Translations under genes and position numbers: made by a program
Shown: in pieces, positions 27,006 to 39,038 of the stretch
How the letters are laid out: the number at the start of each line of letters is the position of its first letter
Numbering within the stretch: position 1 is the stretch's first letter
NCBI RefSeq assembly: GCF_003945595.2
Contig: NW_024104552.1
Span: forward strand, 496,001 to 560,000
Length of the DNA: 64,000 nt
Origin: Pipra filicauda
Lineage: Eukaryota > Chordata > Aves > Passeriformes > Pipridae
Direction: 5' to 3'
Notes under the pieces: generated by a model
The model's input: the letters and a program-made list of their open reading frames with translations, nothing else
Databases searched by the model: none
Told to the model about the DNA's origin: nothing

Positions 27006-27482
27006 ATGCATCCTTCCATAATGCACTGCTTTCATTCCTAACTGGGCCATCAAGTTCTAGTATGGACTTCCAGCTCTAAATGCTTGAGAGGGTAGCGAAA
27101 TGAGTGCAAGTTATTATACATAATGGGTACAGTTTCATGTGATCATGGCTGAAAGAATTGTTAGAAAATCCAGTACAGGGTTTTATCAGCAGAAATTCCA
27201 TTACACAGACACAAAACATTGTTGCTTTCCCAAGGGGAATAAACTGCTGAAATGCACTGTGCTGTTCTAGGCATACCCTTAATCACAGCAGCATCAGAAT
27301 AATTTTAGGATAACATCGGTCTCCTCACGTTTCAGAACACAGTGCAGACTCTAATTCTGGGAATGAAGGGAACTTCTAGAGATGATTTCATTACAGATCA
27401 GAATGAGTTTTGCTTTTGATGTTGGCTAATGTGCTTTTTTTCCCCCAGTCTCATTTTCCTCCAGCTGGCCACAGAGCTGAGA

Positions 27483-27510
27483 AATATATATAAATATATA
27501 TAAATATATA
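27483..27510. repeat. TAAATATATA short tandem repeat
   Basis: About three copies of a 10-bp AT-only unit. Confidence 0.85.
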
Positions 27511-27548
27511 CATGATACTGACTCCTGTTTTCTAGTGTAAAACCAAAG

Positions 27549-27600
27549 CTTATTGTTGTATAAGTCAAGACTTATACACTTATTGGTGTATAAGTCGAGA
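27549..27600. repeat. palindrome embedded in a direct repeat
   Basis: GTATAAGTC AA GACTTATAC at 27558-27577 is a perfect 9-bp inverted repeat with a 2-base loop. The flanking TTATTGTTGTATAAGTCAAG and TTATTGGTGTATAAGTCGAG are direct copies about 30 bases apart. Confidence 0.85.
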
Positions 27601-28658
27601 GGAGGTGAGGCAGACAAAAGCATTTGCGAAGAGAGGCCCAAAATGGATGAAAGGACATATACAAAATTCCACCATGGTGGAGAGCAGTCTGTGCCACACT
27701 GCAGGAAGTAACTCCAGGAAGGACTTCATGGAGAAAAACCTTCAGTGTGCTGAAGAGGATAAATTCATAGAGTCATTACTCTTCCTTTTCCTCCTCTCAA
27801 ATAAATAAGTTGCAGGGAATATAGGAAACAGGCTGTATTTGCGTGAAGGATTCTGTGTCCTGGCCAAAGGAGTGATCAGAAAAATAACATGAGCTCTAAA
27901 AAAAGCATATTCTTAGAAACTGCGTCATCTGAACAGATGCAGTGCTGTTAAAGTTCACTGGATAAATTAGGTTTTATTTTCTACAGCATCTCTTTAAATA
28001 CAGTAACAAGAAGTCAGCAGGTTCATGTGTGCATACCCACTGGAATGTTTTGCTGCACATTAATAACTCCACAGCACTCGGTTCCAGCTATGTTGGCCAA
28101 AACAAACACAACACAGTTTTTGGTTTCAATCCCACACATAACCTCTGGGAATTACATTGAGACTTCCTGTTTTCCCCACTACCTACCATGCATTTCACAG
28201 CCTACAAATGTGAGCTAGTGAAGAGCTTTCAGAGAATCATACTTGGAAGGAAACCAAAGAGCAGGAAAACAGCTTCAGAGTAACATAAATGGCTTAAAAA
28301 ACTTGCCTGTGAAATATGGGCAGGAAAACGGACTTATGAAAAGGACACCATTCATGCAGGATTCCTTTTCAAAGTGACTGTACCAAACCAGCAAGGTCCT
28401 TGTGCTGAACTTCAACACAGAGCTGCACCCCAGCAGCCTCCTTCACAGACATCTCCACCATATTCTGTGCCTGCAGGCACTGAGAGGAACAGAAATGTTG
28501 TCCCTGCTCTGTGATTTTAAAATAAACATTTGTTTTACTGAACAGTGATACTTCTCCACATATGAACACCTCAATTTGGCTTCAGCTGCTGCTTCTGTTA
28601 CTTTCCTTGCCTCTGCACAGGAGAAGGAGAGACTGAAACTCTGAGGTGGCCACTTACC

Positions 28659-28955
28659 ATAGAATCACAGAATGGCCTGCGTTGGAAGGGACCTTAAAGT
28701 TCATCTAGTTCCAACCTTCCTGCTGTGAGCAGGGACACCTTCCACTCGACCAGGTTGCTCAGAGCTCCATCTAGACTGGCCTTAAACACTTCTAGCATGG
28801 AGCATCCACAACTTCTCTAGGCAACATGTTCCAGTCCCTCACTGCTCTCACAGTAAAGATTTTTTTCCTAATATCTAATCTAAACCTACCCTCTTTCAGT
28901 ATGAAGCCATTCCCGCTTGTCTTGTCACTAAATGCTCTTTTAAATAGTCTCTCAC
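28659..28955 (-). mobile_element. CR1 LINE 3' fragment
   Basis: TAGAATCACAGAATGGCCTG, GGAAGGGACCTTAAAGTTC, GAGCAGGGACACCTTCCAC and TCCTAATATCTAATCTAAAC are near-consensus antisense CR1 sequence of about 300 bp. Confidence 0.92.
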
Positions 28956-29975
28956 CACTCAACAATTACCATTATTGATTTTGTAATTCCACTTTATTTA
29001 AAAAATGTGATAATGTTCAACAAAACACTTGGTGAGCAGTAGGCTGCTCTTTCACATCAATCCAGAGGCAGTAGTGAGAAACAGAAAAGTCTTGAAGAAT
29101 TTAGTGTTTCTTCATGTAAAGAACTTCAATCTGACTGGAATTCAGAAGCTGCTACTTTGCTGTGTGACCCTTAGGTACTGATGAAATAAGTAAAACCTTG
29201 CCGACAGCCTGGTGACTACAGCCGTACAAGCAGCCTAAAAGTTGGACCAGTTTTTGAATCATAGAGTCATGGAATATCCTGAGTTGGAAAGGACCTACAA
29301 GGAGCATCGAAGTCCAACTCCTGGCCCTGCACAGGACCATGCCAAGAATCACTATGTGCCTGAGAGTGTTGTCCAAATGCTTCTAGAACTCTGTCAGTCT
29401 TGGTGCTGTGACCACTTTCCTGGGGAGCCTGTTCCAGTGCCCAACCACCCTCTAGGAGAAGAACCCTATCCTAATATCTAACTTAAACTTCCCCCACTTT
29501 ATTTCCTTACTTTAAACAAGGGGAAACATAGGTTTTAGCCTTTTATTAGTAGTAATGAAAAATTTCACATGCTCACAAGCACAAGCCCTTTAAGGCAGCT
29601 TTGGTCCAAAAAAAATCATCACCGTCTTTCCCTGCAGTGTATAAACCTCATGAGTATATTTAAATCTGCTCCAATTTTTGGACCCCAATTCAAAAAAAAA
29701 ATAGGACATTCATTTATGACCTATTTTCTATTATTAGGAACAAATCAGTTTGCAGTAGTGACAGACACTAGAGCCCAAAGCCATGATAACAGGAAAGAAA
29801 CATATTGACATTCATTGCAATAAAAACAGGTCCACAGAAAATATTTTTACGGGTTCTGGGAAGCAGATGGTCATTATGCCATTACAAATAAATACCAAAA
29901 AATATCAGGTAGAATTTTTTTTCTACACATCATGTTTTTTATTCATGGTCCAAAGTTTCTTTGACCCTATCTGGA
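28956..29975. other. non-coding between CR1 and LTR copies
   Basis: It contains the CR1 copy at 29256-29500. The remainder is unique. The block 28.66-31.04 kb is the densest transposon cluster of the window. Confidence 0.55.
29256..29500 (-). mobile_element. CR1 LINE 3' fragment (different subfamily)
   Basis: GAATCATAGAGTCATGGAAT is followed by GTTGGAAAGGACCTACAAGG and CCTGCACAGGACCATGCC, then AGGAGAAGAACCCTATCC. The internal blocks match the subfamily seen at 9.85 and 48.5 kb more than the neighbouring copy at 28.7 kb. Confidence 0.88.
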
Positions 29976-31040
29976 TGTCAGGTACCCACCATTCTATCAC
30001 TCCCCTCCTCAGCAGGACAGATAAGGCAGGATATATAGAAAGGCTCATGGGTCGAGATAAGGACAGGAAGAGATCACTCACCAGTTATGGGTAAAGCAGA
30101 CTTGATTGGGAAAATCAGTTTAATTAATTACCAATCAAATCTGAGTAGTATAGTGAGAAAACTCCAAATCTTAAACCACCTCCTCCCTACCCTCCTCTGC
30201 CCCCTTCTTTCTTCCTGGGCTCAAATTCTCTCCCAAATTTTCTACCTCCTCCCCCTCAGCAGCAGAGGGGAATGGGGAATGGAGAATGGAGCCTGTGGTC
30301 AAGTTCATCACGTTTCTGCTGCTCCTTCCCCCTCAGGGGCAGGGCTCCTCCCATTCTTCTGCTGCTCCAGTGTGGAGTTCTTCCCACAGAAGACAGTCCT
30401 CTGACAACTTCTCCAGTATGGGTCTTTCACAAAGGCTGCAGTTCTTCCCAAACTGCTCTAGCATGGGTCTCTTCCACGAGGTGTGGTGTGGTCCTTCAGG
30501 AATAGGCTGCTCCAGCAGGAGTGGACTCCTCTCTCCACAGGTCTACAGGTCCTGCCAGGAGTCTGCTCCAACATGGGCTTACCACAGGGTCACAACTTTG
30601 TTTGGGTATCCACCTGCTCTGGCATGGGCTGCAGGTGGATCTCTGCACCCTCTTGGACCTCCAAGGGCTGCAGGGGGACAGCTGCGTCACCATGGTCTGC
30701 ACCACAGGCTGAAGGGGAATCTCTGCTCTGGCACCTGAAGCACCTCTTCCCTCTCCTTCTTCACTGACCTTGGGGTCTGCAGAGCTTTTTCTCTCACAAA
30801 TTCTCACTCCTCTCTCCAGCTGCAATTCCTGTTGCACAACAACTTTTTCCCCTTCTTAAATACATCATCCCAGAGGTGAAACCACCATCGCTGATGGACT
30901 TAGCCTTGGCCAGCAGTGGATCTATCTTGGAGCTGGCTGTCATTGGATCTACTGGATACGGGGGAAGCTTCTGGCAGCTTCTCACAGAAGCCAGCCCTGC
31001 AGCCCCTGCTACCAAAACCTTGTCACGCACACCCAGTACA
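29976..31040 (-). mobile_element. avian ERV LTR, probably solo (~1.06 kb)
   Basis: On the minus strand it starts TGTACTGGGTGTGCGTGACA, followed by AGGTTTTGGTAGCAGGGGCT, and ends near GGGTACCTGACA. This is a long, C/T-rich (on plus) LTR family common in neoavian birds. It contains an imperfect array of units of about 50-60 bp built on CTGCTCCAGCATGGG-like blocks (about 30.35-30.72 kb). GC content is far above the local background, and the long open frames in this interval are by-products of that. No coding internal region or clear polypurine tract flanks it, so a solo LTR is likely. No convincing target-site duplication was seen. Confidence 0.75.
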
Positions 31041-34000
31041 CTTTCTCACAGAGATTCCAAATGCAAGGGATTTCTAAAAGGCCAACACAGAGTCTATATT
31101 AAAAATTTTCAAAGATATAGTTGCCAAAAGCACGTCTGTGGTTTTATAATGAATACTGTCAAATTATTAGTTCCTACCAACACTACAAGAGTAGAGGGCT
31201 GGAAGTCCTTATTCCCAACTCCACCTCCCTCCAAATAATTCTCACATTATTCTGCTTGAATAATAAAAATATTTTCTTCAATAAATAAAAAATGGGCAAG
31301 TGCAGTTTTATTTCTGCTCCACTCTGACTTCCAGTTGGCTATTGCTGTTCAAGTCAGGCCCACATTTCCATAGCAGTGACCTAAGCACCAAATGATGGCT
31401 TTTAAGCCTAAACAAGCTTATGTGCTTTGTGTGCTGTCTAGTGTTGGAACTTCCTCACCCCCACAGCATGGCTGCATGTGTGTGCAACACAGCTACAGTG
31501 TCTCTTTTCTAATGCACAATGGCCCTCGATCAAACATCTGAGGGATCCCCTCAGGCAGCACATAATGTCCTCTGACTTGTTGCTGGTGACCAAGACCCTG
31601 GTATTCAAAGCACATTGCCTTAATCACCTTCACATCCTGCTACTCCCACTCCTGTAGCCATCCCTAACTCCTCATGCCATGAGTTCCACATCACAGTTGT
31701 ATGCCCTTTCCTCTTGTTTTGTCTACATAAAATCCACAGAAGGTTATCAAATATGTATCCAAGTCTGGGGAACATTAGGGAAAAGTACCATATACATTTG
31801 ACCTGTTGCCATGGTCTTCCATCAGCAGCTACTTCCTCCTTTTTTTTTTCCAATCTATCTGTCTTTACTAAATAAATAATTACACAGTTAGTAGGATTTT
31901 ACACCTGCCATTGACTCCCTCGTGCATTTCAGCCACCAGCTGGCTCCAGTTTCAGGTAATTCTGTGTGCCCTGGAGCTCCCTGGAGCCTGCTGGAGCAAG
32001 CATGAAGCACTTGCACTGAGGCCTCTCGACACCCTCTCAGGACATGTTGATGTCTTGCAACAGTCTCCATGCTTGAGCTTTCTGCAGCATCTACTCATTC
32101 TGCAATGGCCTCAGTCAGCTTAGTGGCACACAAAATCTGAGCTAGATAGGCCTTTGGTCAGGTCCTCCATCACTGCATGTTTGTCCCTGACCCTTCCATG
32201 TCCCTTCATTCTCCCCCTGCACACCTGCAAGCAGTTATAACAAGAAAATAAGGGGTATAGAAATTCTGGCTTTTGTTTTCTTTCGTCTCTCCCAGCATGT
32301 CTGCTAAAAGCTGTCCTTCTCTTTGGCACTCCTATAACCGGCTCTGGAAGTGGTGCCTTTGTTGGGGATCCACTTGGCTGCCCTTCCCCAGGAAGAAGGG
32401 ATGTGTGCCAAGGAGCATGGCCAGGCAAGGCTGAAAACCTCCCTCTTAAACCTCTTTTATCATTGCTGAGGACTCCAACAAGGGACAAATCCATGTGACC
32501 GGCAGCCCTGAATGCAGGGGCATTGCAGGAGGTGGAGACCGCTCTGCCAGAGTGCTACTCAGACATCTCTCTCCCAGGCAGGAAACCACCAGCCAACAGA
32601 GTCTAAAGTGATTCATGCCCTGCTTGCATATTTTAAAATCAACCATCTTTGCCTCTCCTGAGGCATAAAATAAAATGTTATTCACAGTAACACTGATTTA
32701 GTGGTTTCTAAAAACCTTCCTTTTATGGCCCTGAAGGGAGAATAAGGATGAGTGCTAACCTAGCCATGCTTCACAAAACAGAAATCTCCATTTTGTGACC
32801 CAGGGACCTTCTCATGTGACTACCCTTATCTCTGCAGCACCTTAGTTAGTAAAAGTAATTTTTCTTCACTACTAGACAAGTGAGTAGTTAACAGCCTTTT
32901 ACTAATATAAACTATTTAACAAATTTCCCTGATTTTTGATAAAGCTACAGAAAGAAGCAAGAACAAACCAACCAATTTCTGGCAGGTCCGTTTGGAACAC
33001 ATAGTGGAGGCTGCACTGTTGTCTGGAGGCTTGCTGTTGCTACATGGGGAATCTCTTCACCAGCCTGACTGAATTACAGTAGAGCGCTACCAAGGAATTT
33101 ACAGTTCCAGGGAGGTTTAAAATAAAGAAAATAATGCAGAAAAAAAAAAAAAAAAGAAAGAGACTTCTTTAAGCTTGTCAGCAGACTAAATCCACACCAG
33201 GCATTGCTGTGACTGTGTATTTTGCAAATGCATCTAACCTAGCATTTAAAGTTGCCACCACCCTAGGGTCAGAATGACAGATGTGCAGAGCTCCCCACTG
33301 ATGCTATTTTGTAAAACTAGTGGCAACACTAAGTATAAAACTCTAAGGCTACATCTATAGTAGTAATGAAACAGGCTAGACACTTTTCCATAGCCTGAAG
33401 CAATGCAACATGGCCTGGCACATGTACACAAAGCTAAACTGTTCCCCCTTGCCTCCAGACATGATGGTCATGTCTGAACCACCCATTAGGAATGGTCTGA
33501 GGCATCCAAACCTCTTTGTTTCCAGCAATATTGCTAGCTGGCGTGGACTAAATCTGTGCCATGGAGCACTGTAACAATTAAATAAGACACATGATTGCAG
33601 ACCAGTGCCCTGGTCCTGTTCCACTTTCTAATATTGAGACATCGCCTATGGGTAGTCTATGGCCTTCTAAAGCCTTTTAAAAAGCTCTCTGGGACTTGGA
33701 AACATTGAGCCATGAGCATTTCTTATAGTATCACACAGAAGCCATGTCAAACAAAGACGAACCTATACTATAAAACAGAACTAATAACCATGGCTGCCTA
33801 GTCTGTAAGAGGATTTGGTAATGCGAAGGAAGAGGTAAATGGGATAATTTTGGGGAACAGTCCTCAGAGGATCCTGGGGCAAGGGTGTTAACCTGCTTGT
33901 TACAGCATAGACTTCTCATAATGATAAGCTCTGGCAGAGACATCCTCCCATTCACCCATCCTGTCCAGAGGATATTGCAGGTTCTTCCCCAGATGATTGC

Positions 34001-34789
34001 ATTAAACCCAGCTATGTTTCACAAAGGGCATCTTCCCTCTCTGTGATATTTAGCGATGCTGCTTCCTGGAAAAACACATCAAAGTTGTTGTGCATGTGTT
34101 TTTTTAATCACCATTTGCGACAGCATAGTCTGATAAGCTCTAAAAAGTTATATAGGAACCAAATAGAAAACCTGAAATATTTCTGAACTTTCAGATTTTC
34201 GTATTTCTTCAGACCAGAAATAAGTATGGACAAAAAAAAATTCTCTCATTCTCCTGCGTTTATTGCTAACATACACATTGCAGCTTGGATTCAAAATTTG
34301 CTGAATTTAAAAAGAGCTTCAACACAAAGAAAATGGCCTTGGCATCCTGACTGTTGACGTGCGCATTTTGAAATCCTCAACATCTATGAAGCTGTGGGCT
34401 TCTTAGACATAGTGCTTAAAAACAGTGAGAACAACAATAGAAAAACTCTGTGCCTAATTGCATTTGTTAAGGGTCAGCTCAGTTTTGAATCTACCTTTTG
34501 ATTTCCGCAGGAAAAAACTGTACAATTCAATTAGGATTTGATGATACCAGTGCTGATGCCACAGGCACAGCCCACATCCCCTCAGGAAGGGCAGTAGCTT
34601 CTCTGCTGAAAGGCCTGATGCGCATTAGTGTGATGGTTTGTGGGCTGCTGAAAGCTTTTAAATTACATGTTTCCAGAGTAAGAAGGTATGCATGGAGAAA
34701 AAAAAAATCAGAAAATATTCCATCTGAAATATAGGGATCACCAGCTTCAATCTAAACTAAATTTCCTGCTGACCTGATATCCTATAGCT
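31041..34789. other. non-coding, nothing recognised
   Basis: Unique sequence with an A-run at about 33.14 kb. A minus-strand frame of 124 codons (32120-32494) shows no family resemblance. If the island at 35 kb starts a minus-strand gene, this would be its first intron. Confidence 0.5.
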
Positions 34790-35500
34790 AGTGATTCCTG
34801 CTGCAGGGACCACGCTACCCACCAGCGTAATCCAGCGCATACCCCCAGAACCGCTCAGCTTTGCTCTGCATTCCCTGCAAACTCAGCCTCCTCCTCCCGC
34901 TCCCCACCTTGCACTGCGTTTCTTCTGCTCCTTGTGCTCCACAATCCAGGCAGCCCTCCAGCCAACAGCCAGTACCTGGACACGCATAGCCTCACCTCAA
35001 GCTGGGAGACAGTGGAGAAGAGCCTCGGCCATGCACTGCAGAACCCTGGGGCGGCCATTTTGTGGGCACCAGGTGTCGGCCTAAAATGGCGGCCATCTTG
35101 ACATATGGGAACTGGGAAAACAGGCCACATACCCTTCTGTCCTCCCCAGAGGAGGAAACATCCAGAGGGCCATTTATATTGAAAGGGAACTGAGGATATG
35201 ATTTGTGACATGATTTGTGTAAAATCATGAAGTCACTTTCCTTTACGAAGTGAACTGAGCCTGTATCTCCCAATATTTCCCCGTCTCCAGGCACCGCCTT
35301 GCTGACTTGGAGCAGCACCAGCGCCTTGCCCGGTGCAGCAGAAGCCAGCAGGGGCCAGGGGCGCTGGGGGCCGGAGAGCAGGCTGGAGCTGCGTGCAGGG
35401 GGGCAGTGGCATTTGGAGACAGAGGGATCCCATTCTGGGTGTGCCGCGTGTGGGATGAGTGCGGAGCCTGCGTTTATCACAGAGTGAAGTCAGGCCGTAG
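34790..35500. promoter_or_regulatory. CpG-enriched island with clustered YY1 motifs, probable promoter
   Basis: About two dozen CpG dinucleotides occur in roughly 700 bases, while surrounding DNA has very few. At 35050-35065 the plus strand reads GCGGCCATTTTG, and at 35081-35100 it reads CTAAAATGGCGGCCATCTTG, which holds two back-to-back YY1 cores (AAAATGGCGGC and its opposite-strand partner CAAGATGGCCGCC). YY1 motifs of this form are known just downstream of transcription starts of housekeeping genes. There is no TATA box, as expected for such promoters. A G-rich stretch at 35345-35371 (CCAGCAGGGGCCAG) is one base off a CTCF core. No LTR or CR1 homology explains the island. Direction is inferred as minus because an ATG and splice donor follow on that strand. 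Confidence 0.55.
34996..35096 (-). CDS. candidate first coding exon of an unidentified minus-strand gene (CEP85L possible)
   Basis: On the minus strand an ATG at 35096 lies inside the YY1 motif (GTCAAGATGGCC, with A at -3 and G at +4, a good initiation context). The frame reads MAAILGRHLVPTKWPPQ and continues for 33 codons to TTGAG|GTGAGG, a strong splice donor (GT at 34995-34994). A YY1 site over the start codon is a familiar arrangement in broadly expressed genes. In other vertebrates the gene beyond the 3' end of MCM9 is CEP85L, transcribed in the same direction, so its 5' end would be expected to the left of MCM9. The peptide has only faint resemblance to the human CEP85L N terminus (a GRxLxP pattern), which could be chance. 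The same frame is open upstream to 35480, so the true start could be earlier, or the exon may be non-coding. No further exon of this gene was found to the left. Confidence 0.25.
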
Positions 35501-37855
35501 GAATGTAAGAGAAGAGGAGCCAGATCAAAAGCGGGGTCTCTTCTGTGTGTTTCTCTCTCAGACTCCATACTCAGAGTGCAGGCTTGTAGGAGTGTGTATT
35601 TCAAATATAGAGAGTTGGAAAATTGCAGTACTGGAGGCTACACAGCTGCAAATTAAGTAAGAATCAGACACAAAGCTCTAAACCGATGACAAGAGGAATA
35701 ATAGGAGAAAACAGATGTTTAATGAAGTGAATGTTTACCTTTTTAACACACTGGTCTTGGATTGACTGGATTGTGGATGCAGGAGAAAGGTAAAAGTTAC
35801 AGAAACAAATGATCTTGAGAACATCTTGATTTCTAAGAAAAAATATTACTTTGGGCAGGTATGATGTCAGACAGAGTGAACTTGAGGAACCGATCCCTGA
35901 AATTAGCCCTGCTGAAAATTACTTGAAGAAGAAATTCAGCTGTGGTTTGAGAGCACAAGGACTTCCAGGAATTAATCTGATCTCTCAGCTCTGCTTGGCA
36001 CCATGTCAGAGAGAATGGAGCTGGGAGGTGAGCAGTCTTTGAGCCGAAGGTATCAGATGGAAGGTTTGCTTCTCCATTCTCTATGAGGCAGGCTGACCCA
36101 GGAAAGCACCATCTTTAAAAGCAATAGTTTGTGACACAACTTTAACACATTTAAAATGCACCAAAAAAATTTGAACCTGACTGTTGTGTAACTATTCTTT
36201 GCAGTGTGACAAATAATGTTTCAATATTTGCATGCCCAGGCACCAGCAAACTTCTTGAAAAATAAGCCGAAAGCACTGTTTTTGCACCTAAATTAGTGGC
36301 TTGCTTTTCACATATCCAAGGTACCCAGTCATCATCGTGACTCCAGAGAAAGCTCTTGGAAGCAAAACAAAAAGAGGAGGGGAGAGAGGAACAAAACAGG
36401 TTGTGGAGCCAGATCCTGCTTTCTGACTATTTGGGCCCAACACAGTCACCACACACCCAGGAGCTGGTGATGGGAAGCTCCAAATTGCACAAATGTCTTC
36501 CAGCTCTTTTTTCTGTAGAGCAGAGTACACAGAAATTGAGCAGCTGGCAGCAAACAAACATTTACTACCTTCTTGTCTGCAAAATGAACACTGACACGCT
36601 CTACTGCATCTGGAGGCAGCCTCAGCATGAGCAGAGCTGGGAAGGAGTACATCATGACATTAATTCTTTGGCAGAACAGGGTGTTACATCAAGGGCACTG
36701 CCACACTGCTTCAGAAGGGCACTCATTGCCCCCACAACTGTCTGGACCCCTTGTGCACAGAGAGCGGCTGCTAAAGGACTGCACAGCTAGTCCTTGAGCT
36801 TGCTCCCATTATGTCTCACCAGAGAAAAAGAAGAAGCCCCAGCAGACTGGATATTTTAGTGGTATGACATGACTAGAAGCCAAATGCCATATGTTTTCTG
36901 TCTTCATTGTAATAAAAGTTGAGGGCAGCAGACACGCTTGTTACGAGTTCCTGAGGCACAAAAGCCTCAGGAAATTTAAAAACAAAATTAAAATGGAGCC
37001 AAAAGGGAGAGCAAAGCGTGGTTTTGCATCCACACTTCACTTACTCAGCATTTCTGTCACTGGGCCTGTGAGGACTGGGGATCTGCTTCTCCACAGAGGC
37101 AAAGGTTTCGGTGCTGTGAAGAAGAGACAGGCACTGATTTATTTTTTTTCATGTTAACTGAAACAGGGCATATCTACTAGAGGTCATTTGTGAGGGCAAT
37201 ATCATTTGAATGTCACCTCTCACACCTCAAATTAGATAAATATCTGTTAATTAGTAGTTAAACAGTATCAGAAGCAAGAAAGTGGCCTCAGGATCTGTGG
37301 TCCTTATTCAATGAATTTGAACAATGAGGAGAGAGAAGGAGCTGACAAGGTGAGGGCTTAAACTCAAGTAATCTGCTTCGTCTGGGACTGGCTGACTTGA
37401 CTAACCAGAAGAGGAAACACATGAAATGGAATTTATATCATGGAATAAGCTCTGTTTATTTGCTGAGCCAGAAGAGTTTTCATGTGGAAATTTAGGAAAA
37501 TGCACATAAAAATATATAATATGCTATAATTTATTTTTTTCTAGAAAAACAGAACAGAAATACTTTAAATAAATGCTATGAAAAGATATTCCAACTGCTG
37601 CCTTAAAAAATAAGTTGAAATTAACTTAAACATATAAAAATTGTTTTAGAACGTTAGGACAGCCTAAAAAATACCCTTATGCATAGACAAATTCCGATAT
37701 AATTTTAGTGTCGAGGATTGTGAGAGAAAGAGAGGAATTCCTAACAGAAGGGAATGAAAATCATTGAAGGATTTTTATGTTAACAAACAGGATTCTACCA
37801 AAGATCATCTATTTCAGAGAAAAGCACCATCTGTCACCTCCACAGGAAAAAAAAA

Positions 37856-37900
37856 TCAGATTTTGGAGCTCCCTCTGCTGGAAGCAGTTACTTTCCTTTG
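37856..37900. repeat. dispersed short repeat with CTCF-like core, copy 1
   Basis: The core GGAGCTCCCTCTGCTGG at 37865-37881 contains, on the minus strand, CCAGCAGAGGGAGCT, one position off the vertebrate CTCF consensus. The flanks (A-rich run, ATTTTGG to the left; CAGTTACTTTC to the right) are shared with copy 2 at 44.79 kb. Confidence 0.6.
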
Positions 37901-39008
37901 GCTTTCCTTCAGCGCACCTATCACAGAAAAACCACCATCTTTTCAGCAGTAAACTGCATGTTTCACATTACAAGGAAGAAGAGATTTCTTTCCCCCTACA
38001 TAAGAAGAGCAAATGTACGTAAACCAGTACTGCTCGCTCTACAACTGGAAAAAAAATCACAAGCAGGATTTAAAGATTGACTGTACTACCAGTGGGATTT
38101 TCTTTTGCTGTTTTTCATCTCTTTTTTGAACATGGGAATTCACACTTACAAAGCTTTCCTCACCACAACCCTTGTTCTTTTTTTTTCTCTCTACCAAATC
38201 AACAGGGAATCAGTAAATTACTCTCTAAAAATACAAAAGGGCATTCTCAATAACATCACTGCAGGAACAAGCCTTAAAGATCGTGCCAAATGTTGTATTA
38301 CTCATGACAGACATGCAGCAGAGCTGACACAGTTATGAGAAGTTCACACCTAAAAATGTATCTGTAAGTGTAATTGGGCAGTGCACCAAATGCCTGGTTC
38401 AGTTTGAGGTGCCCTGCAAGACTGACATTCTGGGGTGAGAGCTTGGAGCACGTCAGAAGTGTGTCAGCTCAGGCAGGGTGCCATTTTAAACAGCCATCTT
38501 AGAACAGGATGAAGCATGAGGTAGAAGGAGATTTCTTCTTTACCAGCCATAAAATGCATTTAAATGCCTTCCTCAAAGGGGTCTTCTGTCAGTTTTTATC
38601 ACTTTTATGCTTTATTCTGCCAGCCTTTTGTCTGCAGACAGGCAAGGCCGCTGGCTTCAGCTACTCAAGTGTATCAACCGCTCTGCTCATAGTACGATCT
38701 TTTCGTTCAGCGACTGCCTAACCAGGCTAGTGTGGAACATACTTGGCACAGCTCATTGGCAAGCCTGGATACTCACAACTTCACAGAGACATTTAAAAAA
38801 AGATGGGTTCATCATCTGAGATATATACCTATGTGTGCATTCTATTAATACATAATGGATATAAACCCACAGTAGAAGAGATAAGAAGTGAAGGAGCATT
38901 CTTCGATATACAGATGGGGTGGGGGGGGAGAGGAGGTGCGTGTGTGTGCTTTCAGAAGACAGACTGTGGGAGTGAAAAGAGCTATGTGAAAATAAGACTA
39001 ATAGAAGC

Positions 39009-39038
39009 ACAGAATCATAGATTGAGGTTACGAGGCCA
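39009..39038 (-). mobile_element. minimal CR1 tail fragment
   Basis: CACAGAATCATAGATTGAGG is CR1 tail plus a few bases of 3' UTR. It is too short for confident assignment. Confidence 0.4.

Larger units (their letters stand above)
27006..28658. other. non-coding with small simple repeats
   Basis: It holds the AT repeat and palindrome at 27.5-27.6 kb; otherwise it is unique. Confidence 0.55.

Noticed and set aside
30087..30837. Several open frames up to 150 codons on both strands
   Set aside because: They fall within the GC-rich LTR, where stop codons are rare by composition. They show no protein-family resemblance.
33139..33156. A-run as the tail of a processed pseudogene
   Set aside because: Upstream sequence shows no recognisable coding or mRNA-like sequence and no flanking duplication was seen.
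34992..35660. Long frames of 162 codons (minus) and 117 codons (plus) across the CpG island as full proteins
   Set aside because: Frames stay open because of GC content and no domain is recognisable. Only the short ATG-to-donor segment at 34996-35096 was kept as a low-confidence exon.
36356..36790. 144-codon plus-strand frame
   Set aside because: Composition and sequence are not protein-like and no family is recognisable.
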